Below are positions 36,401 through 57,263 of a stretch of 64,000 bases of DNA, in pieces. Origin of the DNA: Spinacia oleracea (Eukaryota; Streptophyta; Magnoliopsida; Caryophyllales; Amaranthaceae); NCBI RefSeq assembly GCF_020520425.1, contig NC_079491.1, positions 30,743,449 through 30,807,448 of the forward strand. Reading direction: 5' to 3'. Positions within the stretch are counted from its first letter, which is position 1; the number at the start of each line of letters is the position of its first letter. The position numbers and the translations under genes were made by a program. The notes under the pieces are model-generated. The model was not told where the DNA came from. It ran no database searches and saw only the letters and a list, made by a program, of their open reading frames with translations.

Positions 36401-39400
36401 ACAAATTAATAATTAATAATTAATAGTTAATAGTTAATAGTTAATAATTAGTAATAATAGTTAATAATTAATAGTTAATAGTTAATAGTCAATAGTCAAT
36501 AGTTAATAGTTAATAGTTAATAGTTAATAGTTAATAATTAATAGTTAATAATTAATAATTAATAATTAATAATTAATAATTAATAATTAATAGTTAATAA
36601 TTAATAGTTAATAGTTAATAGTTAATAGTTAATAATTAATAATTAATAATTAATAATTAATAATTAATAATTAATAATTAATAATTAATAATTACGGAGT
36701 ATTAATTAATGACTAATAACTAAAAGTGAATAACTAATTAATAATTAATCATTAATTATTAATGATTAATTAATAAATTATTAATTATTAATTATTATTA
36801 ATTTAATTATTATTAATTATTATTAATTATTAATTATTAATTATTATTAATTATTAATTATTAATTATTAATTATTAATTATTAATTATTAATTATTAAT
36901 TATTAATTATTAATTATTAATTATTAATTATTAATTATTAATTATTAATTATTAATTATTAATTATTAATTATTAATTATTAATTATTAATTATTAATTA
37001 TTAATTATTAATTATTACTCCGCAATTATTAATTAAAATAATAATTTATTAATACTATTGCAAAAATTAATTTATTTTTAATGTATATTTATTTATTTGT
37101 AATTACGTTTTACTCCGTACACAATACACAGTATGTATTGAAAAATGAATAAAAGACATTAAATGTCCTTAAATGTCATTTTACATAGCTACAGCCAACA
37201 ACTGATTTTACCAAACACATTTGTAACCAATCAATCCATAGTCAAACAGCCAACAAAAGCAGCCAACTTGAACAGTCAGTCAAACCAGCCGACAACCAAC
37301 AGCCAACAGCCAATTGCCAAACAGGGCCACAATAATACTTTACTACAGACACAGTAAGGGGGAGGGGGACCACCAAAATTATATCATTCTCAACTACAGC
37401 TCAAACGAGATCAAGAAAAAACTGCAATTACCTCTTTGAATATATAATGAACACGAAGCAAAATTCAAAATGTTTTCTTGCAGGCTAGGTTGGCTTGCGG
37501 TCATATACAGATGGAGAAGTAAGGGGGAGCATAGTGGGATTTTGAAATGACATGTGTTTGAAGACAATTTCAAATCTCCTCTTGAGTTGTGTTTTAGAAG
37601 GTCCAAATCCAATTCCAAATGCTTTATAATCCTAAACAGCATACTTTGACCAAATCTATCATTTGAAATGAAATGCCCATATCCAAACAGGTCATAAAGC
37701 AATTCACTAGCAGACATTGAAGTTAAATTCAAATTAAAAAAGGGAAAATCTACATGTGACCTCGTGGTTTTGAAAATTCTACATGGAGGAGACAAAAATA
37801 TTTAATTTTCTCAAGTGGCCTTATGCTATTGTATATACCATTAATTGCCCTTATTAACGTTTAAAACGGTTAACTTATGACTGATTTCCAACCTTAAACC
37901 AAAAATACTAACCAACCCCTCTATAACAATCATCTTGGTCAAATTTGACCACCACCCCAACCACTCACAACCCTCTGAACACAATCCAACCACCCACATC
38001 CCCCGAAACCAGAGTACCAAATACCACCAAGTCGATCCCTGAAACAGCCACCTACCCTCGAAATTAAGTAAAGGAGTAGAAGGATCAGATCGAAGTGATT
38101 ATTCAAAGGAGAGAAGAGTGAGAAGCCATTGTTGTAGTTTAATTCTTATTCTAAGTTTAAACCACCAAAAGGCGTAAAGAATATGGGAATGTGAAGGTTT
38201 GACTTCTTTTTCAAGAATAATTTATCTAATCTCTTAAATCTGATAATAATGACATAGAAATTTGTCTCTCTTTACACAATTTCTCGTGGGCTATAACTTC
38301 AGATTATGACAAGCTTTCAAATTTGTTTATCTGCCATTGCCCATCATCGATATTGGCTTGTATTGCAGTTTCATTTAAACAAATCTAACTCATTCATACT
38401 TTTCTCCTCTAGATTCTCGTGTTGAGCGCCTGTGGGAGTTGGGACGGTTCTGGTTGAGTGGCGGGGTCAGGTCGTGGCCTCGTGGGGTGGAGTGGTTAGG
38501 CTGGATGGTGGTGGTTGGGAGGTGGTTGATGACTTAGAGTGGGTGAACTAGAGGGGTAGGTTAGTTGCATCCATCATTTAATGGTGAGTTAGCAGCAAAA
38601 TCCTCAATTGTGCACCTTAACGATATACAGTACCACAGTGTTACTTTAGAAACTCAAAATATTTTATTTCAACATATAGAGTAGGGAAATTCTACATGGT
38701 GACCCGATGGTATCAATTATTCTAAGGGAAGTGGATAGGACGAAAACAGAAGCTAAGCATGATAAGAGTTTTTTGTAAGTTCAGCCTGTTCTTTCTCTCT
38801 CGCAACAAAAAAAAAATCAATTTACTAAAGCATCTTGATCTATTCCCTACGCTCAATCCCTAGGCTAATATAGATTAAATGGTCTTTCTTTACTTTAAAA
38901 GCATCCCAATATTCCCAACTGCTCTCTAACATATGCAAAGCATTCCCAAAAGCTCCAAGTATGATGTGAAATTATTCAGGAAAAAATCAAGCAAACACCC
39001 ATCCTTCCAAAAAAAGAAACTTCATATTTTGAACAACCATCTAATAGCATTCACCCATCAATACACCTAATTCAAAAAGAAATATAACATCTTACATTAA
39101 AGATAATATGAAACTTACTATAGACTATAGATTTATGAAACACAAACTCTCTACTGGTAACCACCTTCACCTTAATGGGTATGATGGTAAATGTGGTCTG
39201 TAAATTCTTGAAGGAACATCAAGAAAGAACAGAGAAAAAATTCTCTCAAATTCCTAAAAATATGCTCCGTTTCTCTTTTTGCATTTCTTTAATTTTATCA
39301 CCACTCTTCAATAGTCCAATGTCTCCATAACATATTCGGACTATCAACCAAGCAAGTCTGAAATGGGAGTTTCCCTAACTACGTTATCCCAATCTACCGG

Positions 39401-40682
39401 CAACAAAGTGAGACAAATGAAGTTTCCCTTAACCAGGTTAAGGCAATTCAGAATCTAAGGTGAATCATGAACCCCTTTCTCTAACAACAACTAACCCTTC
39501 CGTTGAGTTTGGAGAGGTGTATTGTCTTAACACCAGCCAGTCTAGAACTATGTAGAGGTTTCCGGAAGAACCACAACATAACCCCCTATTTTTAACTCAC
39601 CTATAACCAAGAAAGAAGTTCAATGGCATATGTAAGAGAATGAATACAAATAAATAAACAAACAAATAAGTAAATTGTTCAGGACAATGAGGAAGTAGTA
39701 AAGATAGAGATCTTCTCTCTAGATAAATCCCCAAATACACTTAAATCTCCCAACTATGAATTTTTCGTAAAACCCGGTAAGTGAGAAAAAATAATTACAC
39801 CAATACAAAGATATGATCCTCCTTCAACGATCTTAAGCAAGGAAATTCCAATTTACTTGGACGCACACTACTGTTGTAGGATAGAGTTCATGAGTGGAGT
39901 ACCAAGAAAACATTAATTCTTTGAGGTTTGAATAAAATTCAGTACCACCTAGCTCACAAAGTAACGGCTGATTTCAATTTCAATTTCAATTAAGCAATAT
40001 ATCTCATTGGAAACACTTTGCAAAAAATCATTCAAACTCCCTAACTTGGAAAAAATGTCTAAAATTATCAAAGTAGTATCGTTCACATTCTCACTCTCTC
40101 TTGAACCCCTATCTTCTTGGCCAAAAAAATATGAACTCCAAAGTATATCTCAATGATAAACTTGACACCATCAAACACAAGCAACTAAGTAAGGCTACAT
40201 TGTCCACGACAATCATAAACAAACACCGACAGCTAGTAAAACACTTTTCTATTAAACAACGCCACCGGTTAAGGAGTCCAGGATATAAAATTTACAAAAC
40301 AAAGCACAAACATTTAAGATGCACGCAAGAAACAGTAAGAAAACCAGTAAGCGGAAGTTAAATTGATATTCTGCGCTATGAAAACCCTAGCAATTAGCAT
40401 AACAACCACAAGAACATACCAAATTCAAAACAGCAAAACTAAAAACACAAAATCATAGAAATGATCCAATTGAAGAAACAATCGCAAAATACATCAAGAA
40501 ATCGCGAGAAAAAAAAGCATGAATCGAAGCAAACAAAAAAAAAGAAAAAGGGGAAGAAATAAAACCTTCTTGGTCCATCCTTGAGGAGCGGGGAGTTCGA
40601 TGGTAACAACTTGATCAAAATTGGTAGTTTGAGAAGTAGGTAGTTCCTGAATGACAGGCTTATCCGCTAGGTGTGACGCCAT
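33411..40682 (-). CDS. Methyl-CpG-binding domain protein, MBD10/MBD11-like
   Basis: Three exons on the minus strand: 40682-40566, 34295-34139 and 34051-33411, with phases 0 and 1 and GT..AG borders, giving 304 aa. The start ATG gives MASHLADKPVIQELPTS. The MBD lies at about residues 27-95: VTIELPAPQGWTKK, FIPKKGGTGTPRRNEIVF, APSGEEIKNKRQLEQYLK and HPDGPCSSKFDWGTG. A basic patch, TPRRSARLSSK, follows. The remaining roughly 190 residues are acidic and low complexity (E/K/D rich) and end with a tandem DQENQPLNP repeat. Domain order and tail match plant MBD10/MBD11; in Arabidopsis MBD10 acts in nucleolar dominance, and this subgroup is not a strong methyl-CpG binder. A nuclear chromatin role is expected. 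Intron 1 is 6.27 kb and transposon-filled; intron 2 is 87 bp. Confidence 0.93.
33428..33500 (-). repeat. 27 bp tandem duplication in the MBD gene last exon
   Basis: The plus-strand phrase CCTGATCAGGATTTAGGGGT appears twice in a row, 27 bp apart. It encodes two in-frame DQENQPLNP units near the C-terminus. Because the unit is a multiple of three, the frame is kept. Confidence 0.9.
34559..36185. mobile_element. 1.6 kb element with Stowaway-like ends
   Basis: Inverted ends CTCCCTCCATTCCTTTTTGT...ACAAAAAGGAATGGAGGGAG extend about 27 bp and are flanked by TA (34557-34558, 36186-36187). It is far larger than the 250-334 bp MITEs elsewhere in the window. The left part is pyrimidine-rich (TCTCTC runs, 34790-34990). 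The middle is a degenerate series of TTTTTGGGTTGAATTTTGTCGA phrases (about 35180-35760). No transposase. Confidence 0.75.
35066..35109. repeat. 44 bp perfect palindrome
   Basis: Both 22-base arms are exact reverse complements with no spacer, centred between 35087 and 35088 (TCTAGA/TCTAGA). The outer bases are A/T and the next pair fails. It could extrude as a cruciform or mark a foldback junction. Confidence 0.95.
36188..37018. repeat. 830 bp heptamer array with block variants and a strand switch
   Basis: The period is seven bases throughout, in successive blocks: AATAATT, GATTAGT, AATTAGT, ATTAATA, AGTTAAT and again AATAATT. After about 36720-36780 the array turns into the complementary form (TTATTAA). 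The left half can therefore pair with the right half. The right edge shows TACTCCGCAATTATT, and an inverted ACGGAGTATTAATT occurs at the centre (about 36694). Confidence 0.9.
37329..40565. other. Rest of MBD gene intron 1
   Basis: No gene, TIR element or LINE motif could be supported. The sequence is AT-rich with a GT-rich patch at about 38400-38580. It is intronic only by inference from the exon 1 and exon 2 match. Confidence 0.6.
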
Positions 40683-40918
40683 ATTCGAAAGCCTTGACAG
40701 AATTCCCGCTCAACTTCCTTCAACTTTTTTCCTTGTCTCTCACACAGTCACACACGCACTTTCTCGTGAAATTGTGTGGGAATTGTTTTAACTAATTGAA
40801 TTAATTGGTATGTTTTGTTTTTGTTAGACGTGTTGAGATGGAGTGGACGTGACGTAAATCTAGTGAAGTGGATTGGATAAATTGACTTCAAATACGGGAT
40901 TGTAGATATAACACCAAA

Positions 40919-41522
40919 TATTATTATCGAATATGCCCCATGGTTGGGAATTTAGATATGCCATTTCACACTTGACATTTGTTCCAATTTTAAAATTCTT
41001 CTTTTTAATGGACAATCAACCACACGAGTTTGATCTTTAACTAATTTTTTAATTTAACTTCGGCTTTAATCCTTTTAATTGTGCTCACTTTTTAACTTTT
41101 TTGGTACGTTATTACCATGTAACTTTACTGTAATTGGTCTTTAGGTACATATGTGACAATAGATTATGGTAATAGTTAGGGAGTATAAATTTGAATGAAA
41201 AATATTAAGAGTTAACAGTAATGGTACTATGACCCTGTGTAAAGATTTTACTTATAAGTATCTATTGTCGGTTATTGCAACTGGGGGATTGCATTTAGTG
41301 ACACGGTATTGGTTCTAGTGCAATAACTTAAATCAGTGAAATACTTTTTCCACCCTGTGGGGAGATGGTGACTGACTAATTTTTAAATTCGTTGAGATTA
41401 AGGTGAAATGTTTTATTTTTTTTATAAAAATGTTACATGAATTGGTTTCAATACTTAGAACTAAGCAAACTCTTGTCATTGACATAACTCTCCCTCCAGA
41501 TTTTACATACAAGAACCATAAT
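40919..41522 (+). repeat. 0.6 kb direct duplication, left copy
   Basis: From TATCGAATATGCCC to ACAAGAACCATA this segment matches 43047-43668 with many substitutions and small indels. It is non-coding. No TG..CA ends or flanking duplication are seen, so it does not look like an LTR pair. It lies just upstream of the MBD gene start, on the opposite side from its exons. Confidence 0.88.
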
Positions 41523-41939
41523 ATTAATTTAAACATCATTAAAAATTTAAACTTTTGTTCCTGAAAACAAAAATTCTCGAAATATCGTATTTCTATATGA
41601 AATTTTGCGATTTTATGTGGGGGTTGACAGTAGCCATTCTTTTTTAGAATGTCATTTACATGTGAAATACCCTATTTTTACATAAGATTTCGACCAGCTT
41701 TGATAATTATGCGCAAAAAATCCTACGAACATAATCCTTTTAATTGTGCGGAAATTGCAAATTAAGAATCGATTAATCACCACCTTGTTTCACTCGAATT
41801 TTAATGATTAATCCATGTTAATTTGGTTAAATTAAATGAAATTACAAGGGGCTTTGATACCATCATTGGGTTATGATTTATGAACGATCTAATTGTCATA
41901 CAGAACAAATCCTAATCATCATCGAATTGTCTGAGCATT

Positions 41940-42789
41940 TTTTAGGGATTGTCCTTTGATAAGCCAGGTTTGATCCTCCTCGCCTCTTTGGGTTTTCTTA
42001 TTGGCTCCGATGGGTTCTCTTGTGATTTGGTGTTTTGGTTTCATGTCCAACATTTCTTCTTCGTCTTCTAGGGATGACTTGTTGGATTACTTCAATTCTT
42101 TGTTGTGGTCGGTGTGGATTTTGAGGAATAATATTGAGATTTCGTGATGCGACTTGGAACCTTAGAGCGTTTAGGGTCGTAATGGAAGCCTAGCATTTAA
42201 GATGTTCCGAGTTTAGTTCAGTTCGGAGGGCTTCTATGGCCCAGGCCTCTCATATTAGTTTTTCATCCTTGTCTCTTCCAGACTACTGGCAGTTCTCGCG
42301 ATTCCTTTCGGACTCAGATTTGAAATCAATCTGCCTCATTTGTGATGGCGCTTGGATGCCTACTTGCAATCAGGCCGGGTTATGGTGGATTCTTCAGGAT
42401 CCCTTGAATCTTAGTCATATTGGGGATGGGGCTCAAGCTTGCGTTCTAGGTTTGTCTCTTCATGTGGAATTGTCTGCATGTCTTTGGGGTCTTAGGATGG
42501 TCGTACATCTTGGGTTTTCTCGCATGCTTGTGTTCTCGGATTCGGCTCTGCTTGTTCGATCCCCTGATCTTTGATTCGCATCCCGGGCCAGTATCGGTGG
42601 CTTTGGCCCTGCAATATATGCGTTCTCTAATTAGTTCATTGGATTGCTTTTCCATCCAAAAGATCTCCCGCCATTCTGTCCTCCCGGATCATATGATGGC
42701 TTCTTCTGCTCGTTGTAGGGTTCTCATCCGTCATAGGTTTTAGTTTTTTTTTTTTTTTTGTGTTTCTTGTCCTCTTGTCAAAAAAAAAT
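41940..42789 (+). pseudogene. 3' fragment of an L1-type LINE with RNase H domain
   Basis: An open block at 42236-42574 contains the plant LINE RNase H words CDGAWMPTCNQAG, ELSACLWGLRMV and LVFSDSALLVR. The upstream out-of-frame piece LWSVWILRNN is also typical. The tail carries a T-rich stretch (42749-42760) and ends TGTCAAAAAAAAA, a LINE 3' end with a poly(A) tail. It is 5'-truncated and frameshifted. The left limit is approximate. Confidence 0.75.
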
Positions 42790-42792
42790 ATG

Positions 42793-43042
42793 CTTCATCC
42801 GTTCCATAACTATCGCACCATGGTTGACTTTTACTACTCTAACACATTAATTTGACTCTTAATATCTCAAATCATGTGTAAATCAAAATTATAAAAAATT
42901 GATATTTAGAAAATATATATTGATACGAATCTAACATGAACTCACATGATTACAATTTTCTTACTTATGAATCACCACAAATGGTCACATAGTGTGAATA
43001 GTGTAAGAACCAAATGGTTCGATGTTTACGGAACGGAGGAAG
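42793..43042. mobile_element. Stowaway-type MITE (250 bp)
   Basis: Ends CTTCATCCGTTCC and GGAACGGAGGAAG. TA follows the right end (43043-43044); the left TA has changed to TG. It sits between the LINE poly(A) tail and the right copy of the 0.6 kb duplication. Confidence 0.8.
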
Positions 43043-43046
43043 TATA

Positions 43047-43668
43047 TTGCTATCGAATATGCCCAATTGTTGGGAATTTAGATATGCAATTGACAGTTGA
43101 CATTTGTTCCAATTTGAAATTTTTTCTTTTCAATGGACAATGAACCACCCGAGTTTGATCTTTTACTAATCTTTCAATTTAACTTCGGCTCTAATCTTTT
43201 TAATTATGCTGAATTTTTTGACTTTTTCGGTACATTATTTCCTGTTAAGTAACTAGCAACCATGTAACTTTACTATAACAGTTTGTTAGGTACATATCTG
43301 ACAATAGATTATGGTAATAGTTAGGGAGTAAAAATTTGAATGAAAAATTATTAAGAGTTAACAATAATGGTACTTTGACCCTATGTAAAATATTTTACTT
43401 ATAAGTATCCATTCTCGGTCATTGCAAAGGGAGGATTGCATTTAGTGACACAATAATGGTTCTAGTGCAATAATTGAAATCAGTTAAATAATTTTTTCCA
43501 CCCTAGGCAGGTGCTGACTATTGAGAAACTAATTTTTAATGTTGTTGAGATTAAGGTGGAATGTTATACTTTTTATAAAAATGTTACATGAATTGGTTTC
43601 AAAGAGTTAAGGAAACTCTTGTCATTGACATAACTCTCCCTCCAAATTTTACAAACAAGAACCATATG
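43047..43668 (+). repeat. 0.6 kb direct duplication, right copy
   Basis: Partner of 40919-41522. It begins directly after the MITE and ends in ACAAGAACCATA. It has an extra CTGTTAAGTAACTAGCAAC stretch relative to the left copy. Confidence 0.88.
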
Positions 43669-44689
43669 TTGACAAGTTGTATTATGAAGGAGGTATGCAG
43701 TTCACTTATCCTCCAATGCAAGTGCAATAAAAGTTTTGAGATTTTATGTATCTCTTTTAAGCTCTTCATCTCCTTCTCTAAGGACTGTTGATCTTCCCGC
43801 TGTCAGAAAGGGTCCTGATGTTATTGTGCATAAACTATCATTTTTCCTAATAAATGAGATATAAGATAAATTATCTTAAACATGTTTCACTTGGCAAAAA
43901 CAAAAACAAAAAAAAATTATAGTAAAGGCAACGTACTGTCTCAATATTAATCTTTAACCTCTATAGGTGATCACGCGCATTGGGGTCGAAGACACTTCCA
44001 ATAAAACTGTAAATCTGAGCAAAACACGGAACAACTTCTTCAAGCGGAAAAGAAATTAACATGTTAGTACAAATTCAGGGTTATGCTTAATATCTACAGC
44101 AAGAAGATTCCAGTTTCTAAGTTAACATCATGGTAAATTAAAAAAAAAGAAAACAACAATAATCATCATGGTATACCCATAGTTAAGGAAGTGTTTAGTT
44201 GGATAGACAGGATTGGACTTTGCAAAGTCTAATTCCAATCCACATTTTTTGTAACAGATATTTAAGTCCAAGTCCACTATGAACATATCTTAGAAGCTTT
44301 TTGTGAGTATGGGCTGAGAGGCGGCACACGTTCATTAGACCCATTCTTCTAAACCTTAAGAAAGTAATTTTAGGCATGACTATGAATCTGCAAGAATCAC
44401 AAATTCATGATATGATCCACCAGCTCACATCAAAGAAAAAGAAGGCCTGGACTAAGCACATTAGCTAGAGTAATACTGGCTCACCAACATCATAGACAAT
44501 TCAATCCAAGCTGCTCCAATGAATAGCAATTGCTTATAACTTTTCAACTCCAAAATCTAACAAGTTGTTACTTAAACATCAGAGTCATAAATAGTGAAAA
44601 ATAAAGTCCACGAGCAGGACAATTCCGATTTGCATCACTAAGAAAAATTATTATGATAACCATGTTGTCCATGTATAATCCACGAGCAG
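43669..44689. other. Intergenic stretch with a repeated palindromic word
   Basis: No gene seen. The imperfect palindrome GATTGGACTTTGCAAAGTCT followed by AATTCCAATCC lies at 44211-44240, and a near copy lies at 44690-44720 at the start of the RNase H remnant. A short phrase CCACGAGCAGGA is also doubled (about 44608 and 44680). Confidence 0.5.
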
Positions 44690-45223
44690 GATTGGACTTT
44701 GCAAAGTCTAATTGCCAATCCACCTTGTATGCGGGTTATGCTGCTGTATGTCGAGATAAAACAGGTTCAGGGAAGATTAGAGCAACAAATGCTTTGGTAG
44801 CAGAAACCATTGCCATTAAAAAAAACAATTGAGTGGACAAGGATCAATCAATGGAAGGATGTCACCATTATTTATGACTGCCAAAGATCGGTTTTAGGGA
44901 TTAACATCGCTAAGACCCCCAAAGATTGGATGACTAACCACTACATCGAATGCAGGGAGTCACTCCAAATGCTAGGAGCAGGCTGCTTGAGGAATGTGAG
45001 AAGAAGTCAAGTACTGGAGGCAGACTACATAGCGAATAAAACAAGGAAAACCTTTGGCCAATGCTGCGATATTGTGAACTTTAATCCCCCACCATTGCGT
45101 GATTTAGCTGTCTCTAAAAACAATGATATTGCCTTTCATGGCTGTATTTATGTAGAACCAACTATGGTTTCAAATTTGCATGGTAACCATGTTGTAATAA
45201 CTCTTAACTCCAACTTTAATTAA
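44690..45223 (+). pseudogene. RNase H-like (RVT_3) domain remnant, LINE-derived
   Basis: The reading begins YAGYAAVCRDKTGSGKIRAT..NALVAETIAIK, then shifts one frame near 44815 and continues TIEWTRINQWKDVTIIYDCQ to ADYIANKTRKTF, ending at 45223. The E, D and final ADYIANK positions fit the plant RVT_3 RNase H fold found at the end of L1 elements. There is no RT upstream. The frameshift makes it a probable pseudogene, although the second part is an open 137-codon frame. It ends about 360 bp before the UBP8-like start. Confidence 0.7.
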
Positions 45224-45579
45224 TTGTTGAACTCTTTTTAAACAAAAAAAGATGAATACATATTGACAAACTTCCTCTTAATTGTCCGTCTTTCATTATC
45301 ATTATACATTCATACTACACAACAATCCTAAATCCTAATCACAATTCACATCCCATAATTTCCCCCAAACCCAATCCTTCTCACAGAAACACCCACTCTC
45401 TCTCTTACCACCTTTTCCCTTCTTTTTTTTAACAATTAAAATAAATTAAAAAAAGGGGTAATCCCTCACATCTGACTTACGTTTCCACCATTTCTTCTTC
45501 ATTCATCTCCCCTAATTTCTCAATCACCTCCTCCACTTCACCTCTGCAATTTCCTCCATCCTCTCTCCTCCGCTGGTAG

Positions 45580-55231
<9,652 letters not shown>

Positions 55232-56141
55232 CAGGCAAACATCAGCTATTGACTGTCAATACTCTAGAGTAGCTTATATATTAGGAAGCCTTTGAGTTAT
55301 TTATTCATTTATTCATTTGTTCCCAAATCTGAGAAACAGTCTAATTGAAAAGGTAGTATTTGTTTGTTCTTTGGCATCATTTTTTTCCGGGGCGCTCAGG
55401 ACAGGACTCCTTGACAGTTGTTGATGAAACTCAAACGACGACCGTTGAACTGACCTTGCTGATCATGCTACGCTTGGCAGATAATAGCTTAAATAGTTGA
55501 GTTTGGTACCAGGGTGAGCATCTTTTACATTTGTAGCTCTGCAGATGAAATTCCTTTAGTAGTTGTTACGGATTACTAACCCATTCGTTTTCAGGAATTA
55601 AAATTACCTGACATCATTTCTTCCTCTTCCTCTTCCTCTTCCTCTTTCCCTTTGTTTTTCTTGGTTGCTTTAAAACATCACAGTTCGCACCTGAAAGCAG
55701 TCTATTATTTTTTGTAAGAGATGTAACACATACCTTGAATTAGTTGATATCTTGACAAACAATGCATCAGAAAAATTATTTATTATAAATGGATCTGTAC
55801 CTGTCATTACTCTTTTACTGCATAATTGTATTAGTCTAATGAGTTCAGACGATGTACGTTCAGATCAGTTCAAAGATAATAAGATAAGATAAGATAAGAT
55901 AAATGGAACTCGAGAGAAAAGTACCTTAAACTCTCGTCTCAACTGATCTGAAAGCTCCCAAATCACAAGGAGCAGCAAGTTCAGGCCAGCATGCTCAACA
56001 ACAAAAATAGGCTTGCTCGCAATACATCTGATTATGGGATGGTGTATAAGAAAATGATAACTCCAGTTGCAACACCATGCCGTTAAATACCTAATTACCC
56101 TCATGAAGTTACTGTGTTAGTTTGTGTATTTCACCAAACAT
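55232..56141. other. UBP8-like 3' UTR and downstream flank
   Basis: Begins after TAA 55229-55231. It holds a CTTCCTCTTC run (55619-55645) and a GATAAGATAA microsatellite (about 55876-55900). No other gene is seen. Confidence 0.5.
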
Positions 56142-56143
56142 GT

Positions 56144-56271
56144 TATTTGAGATTTGATAACTGTTGAAAATAATTTGAGATTTGATAACTGTTGAAAATA
56201 ATTTGAGATTTGATAACTGTTGAAAATAATTTGAGATTTGATAACTGTTGAAAATAATTTGAGATTTGATG
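56144..56271. repeat. 28 bp tandem repeat, about 4.5 copies
   Basis: The unit is ATTTGAGATTTGATAACTGT plus TGAAAATA. It is repeated with no or almost no change, and the last unit breaks off at GATTTGATGGATG. Near-identity of the units points to recent expansion. Confidence 0.95.
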
Positions 56272-56497
56272 GATGCATGGTCGCAACTGTTAGTTTCTGT
56301 GTGTTCTGGTCTGGATTAAACACACATTTTTTTTCTCTCTTTAATCGTTCCGACCGGGACAAGTGGGTTAGTTTGTTTCCTCCTCCTATTTACGCAATTT
56401 CCGGACTTTGTTTAGTCTTTGTATAGTAAGAGCAATAAATGACAAATGATACAGGGTTTAGCAAAATTTGATCCCGGTTCACAAGTACAACCATAAC

Positions 56498-57263
56498 TAG
56501 GGGTGCAAATGAGCTAGGACGTTCGCGAACAACTCGCGAGCAAACTCGGTCAAAGCTCGTTCATTAAGCAATTTAACGAGCTCGAGCAAATATTTAAGGC
56601 TCGTTTGTTAAACGAGCTTTACTCGAATAACATCCCGTTCGGCTCGTTATTGTTCATGAACAGCCCGTTTATATCTCTTTTGTAACTCGTTAGTAGCCCG
56701 TTTATAACTCCGTTATAGCTTGTAAAATATTTTAATAGAATAATACAAATTTAAATATAGAATATGTATTATTTTGTATAATGGCAAAGTCTAAATTTAA
56801 TATGGTAAAAAGTAAATAAATTTTAGGAATTATATATCTAGAAAGTCAATAGTCAATGCATATTTGCTTGAATTTTGTCAATTATACATTCATATTTCCT
56901 GCTTCCTCTTTTAGTCTTCTCAATCACGACAATCAACAAGACTTTTGCTGGACTTCCAAATTAGCTACTTCTTCATATTTCATCAATCTTTATGGCCACT
57001 ATAAGTACCCTTGAATTGAATAGGTTTTCGATCATTTACTAAAACCCGTTTAAAGCTCGTTAAGATTTGAGCTCGAGCTCGAAATACAAACGAGCAAGCT
57101 CAAGCCGAGCCCGAGAAAGTATTTTATTAAACGAGCCTGGCTCGAACAAAAAAAATAAAAGCTCGTTCAAGCTCGAGCCTGCTCGAATACCAATGTTCCT
57201 TAACAAGCTTAGCGCGATAAGGTTATTGCTCGACTCGGCTCGGCTCGGCTCATTTTTATCCCC
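56498..57263. mobile_element. AGCTCG-rich non-autonomous TIR element (766 bp)
   Basis: The left end TAGGGGTGCAAATGAGCT is answered, inverted, by TTGGGGATAAAAATGAGCC at the right (imperfect). Many GCTCG, CGAGC and AACGAGC words fill both arms. Flanks AACCATAAC (56489-56497) and AACCACAAC (57264-57272) match at eight of nine bases and look like a target duplication. No transposase. hAT-like or MULE-like; not settled. Confidence 0.7.

Larger units (their letters stand above)
34338..37328. mobile_element. 3.0 kb terminal-inverted-repeat element in MBD intron 1
   Basis: The ends are GGCCTTGTTTGGCAAATGGC and, inverted, GGCCCTGTTTGGCAATTGGC. Looser similarity extends about 80 bp inward, with many GGCTGTTGGCTTTT-like words. 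No transposase frame is visible. No flanking duplication could be called with confidence, so the superfamily is open (hAT-like or PIF/Harbinger-like). It contains a second TIR element (34559-36185) and a heptamer array (36188-37018). Confidence 0.7.

Noticed and set aside
36188..37018. Interstitial telomere repeat
   Set aside because: The period is seven, but the units (AATAATT, GATTAGT and others) do not match TTTAGGG or its complement.
40919..43668. LTR pair of a short retroelement
   Set aside because: The two 0.6 kb repeats lack TG..CA ends, a primer site and a polypurine tract.
56144..56271. CRISPR-like regular repeat
   Set aside because: Units are contiguous with no spacers, and the DNA is plant nuclear.
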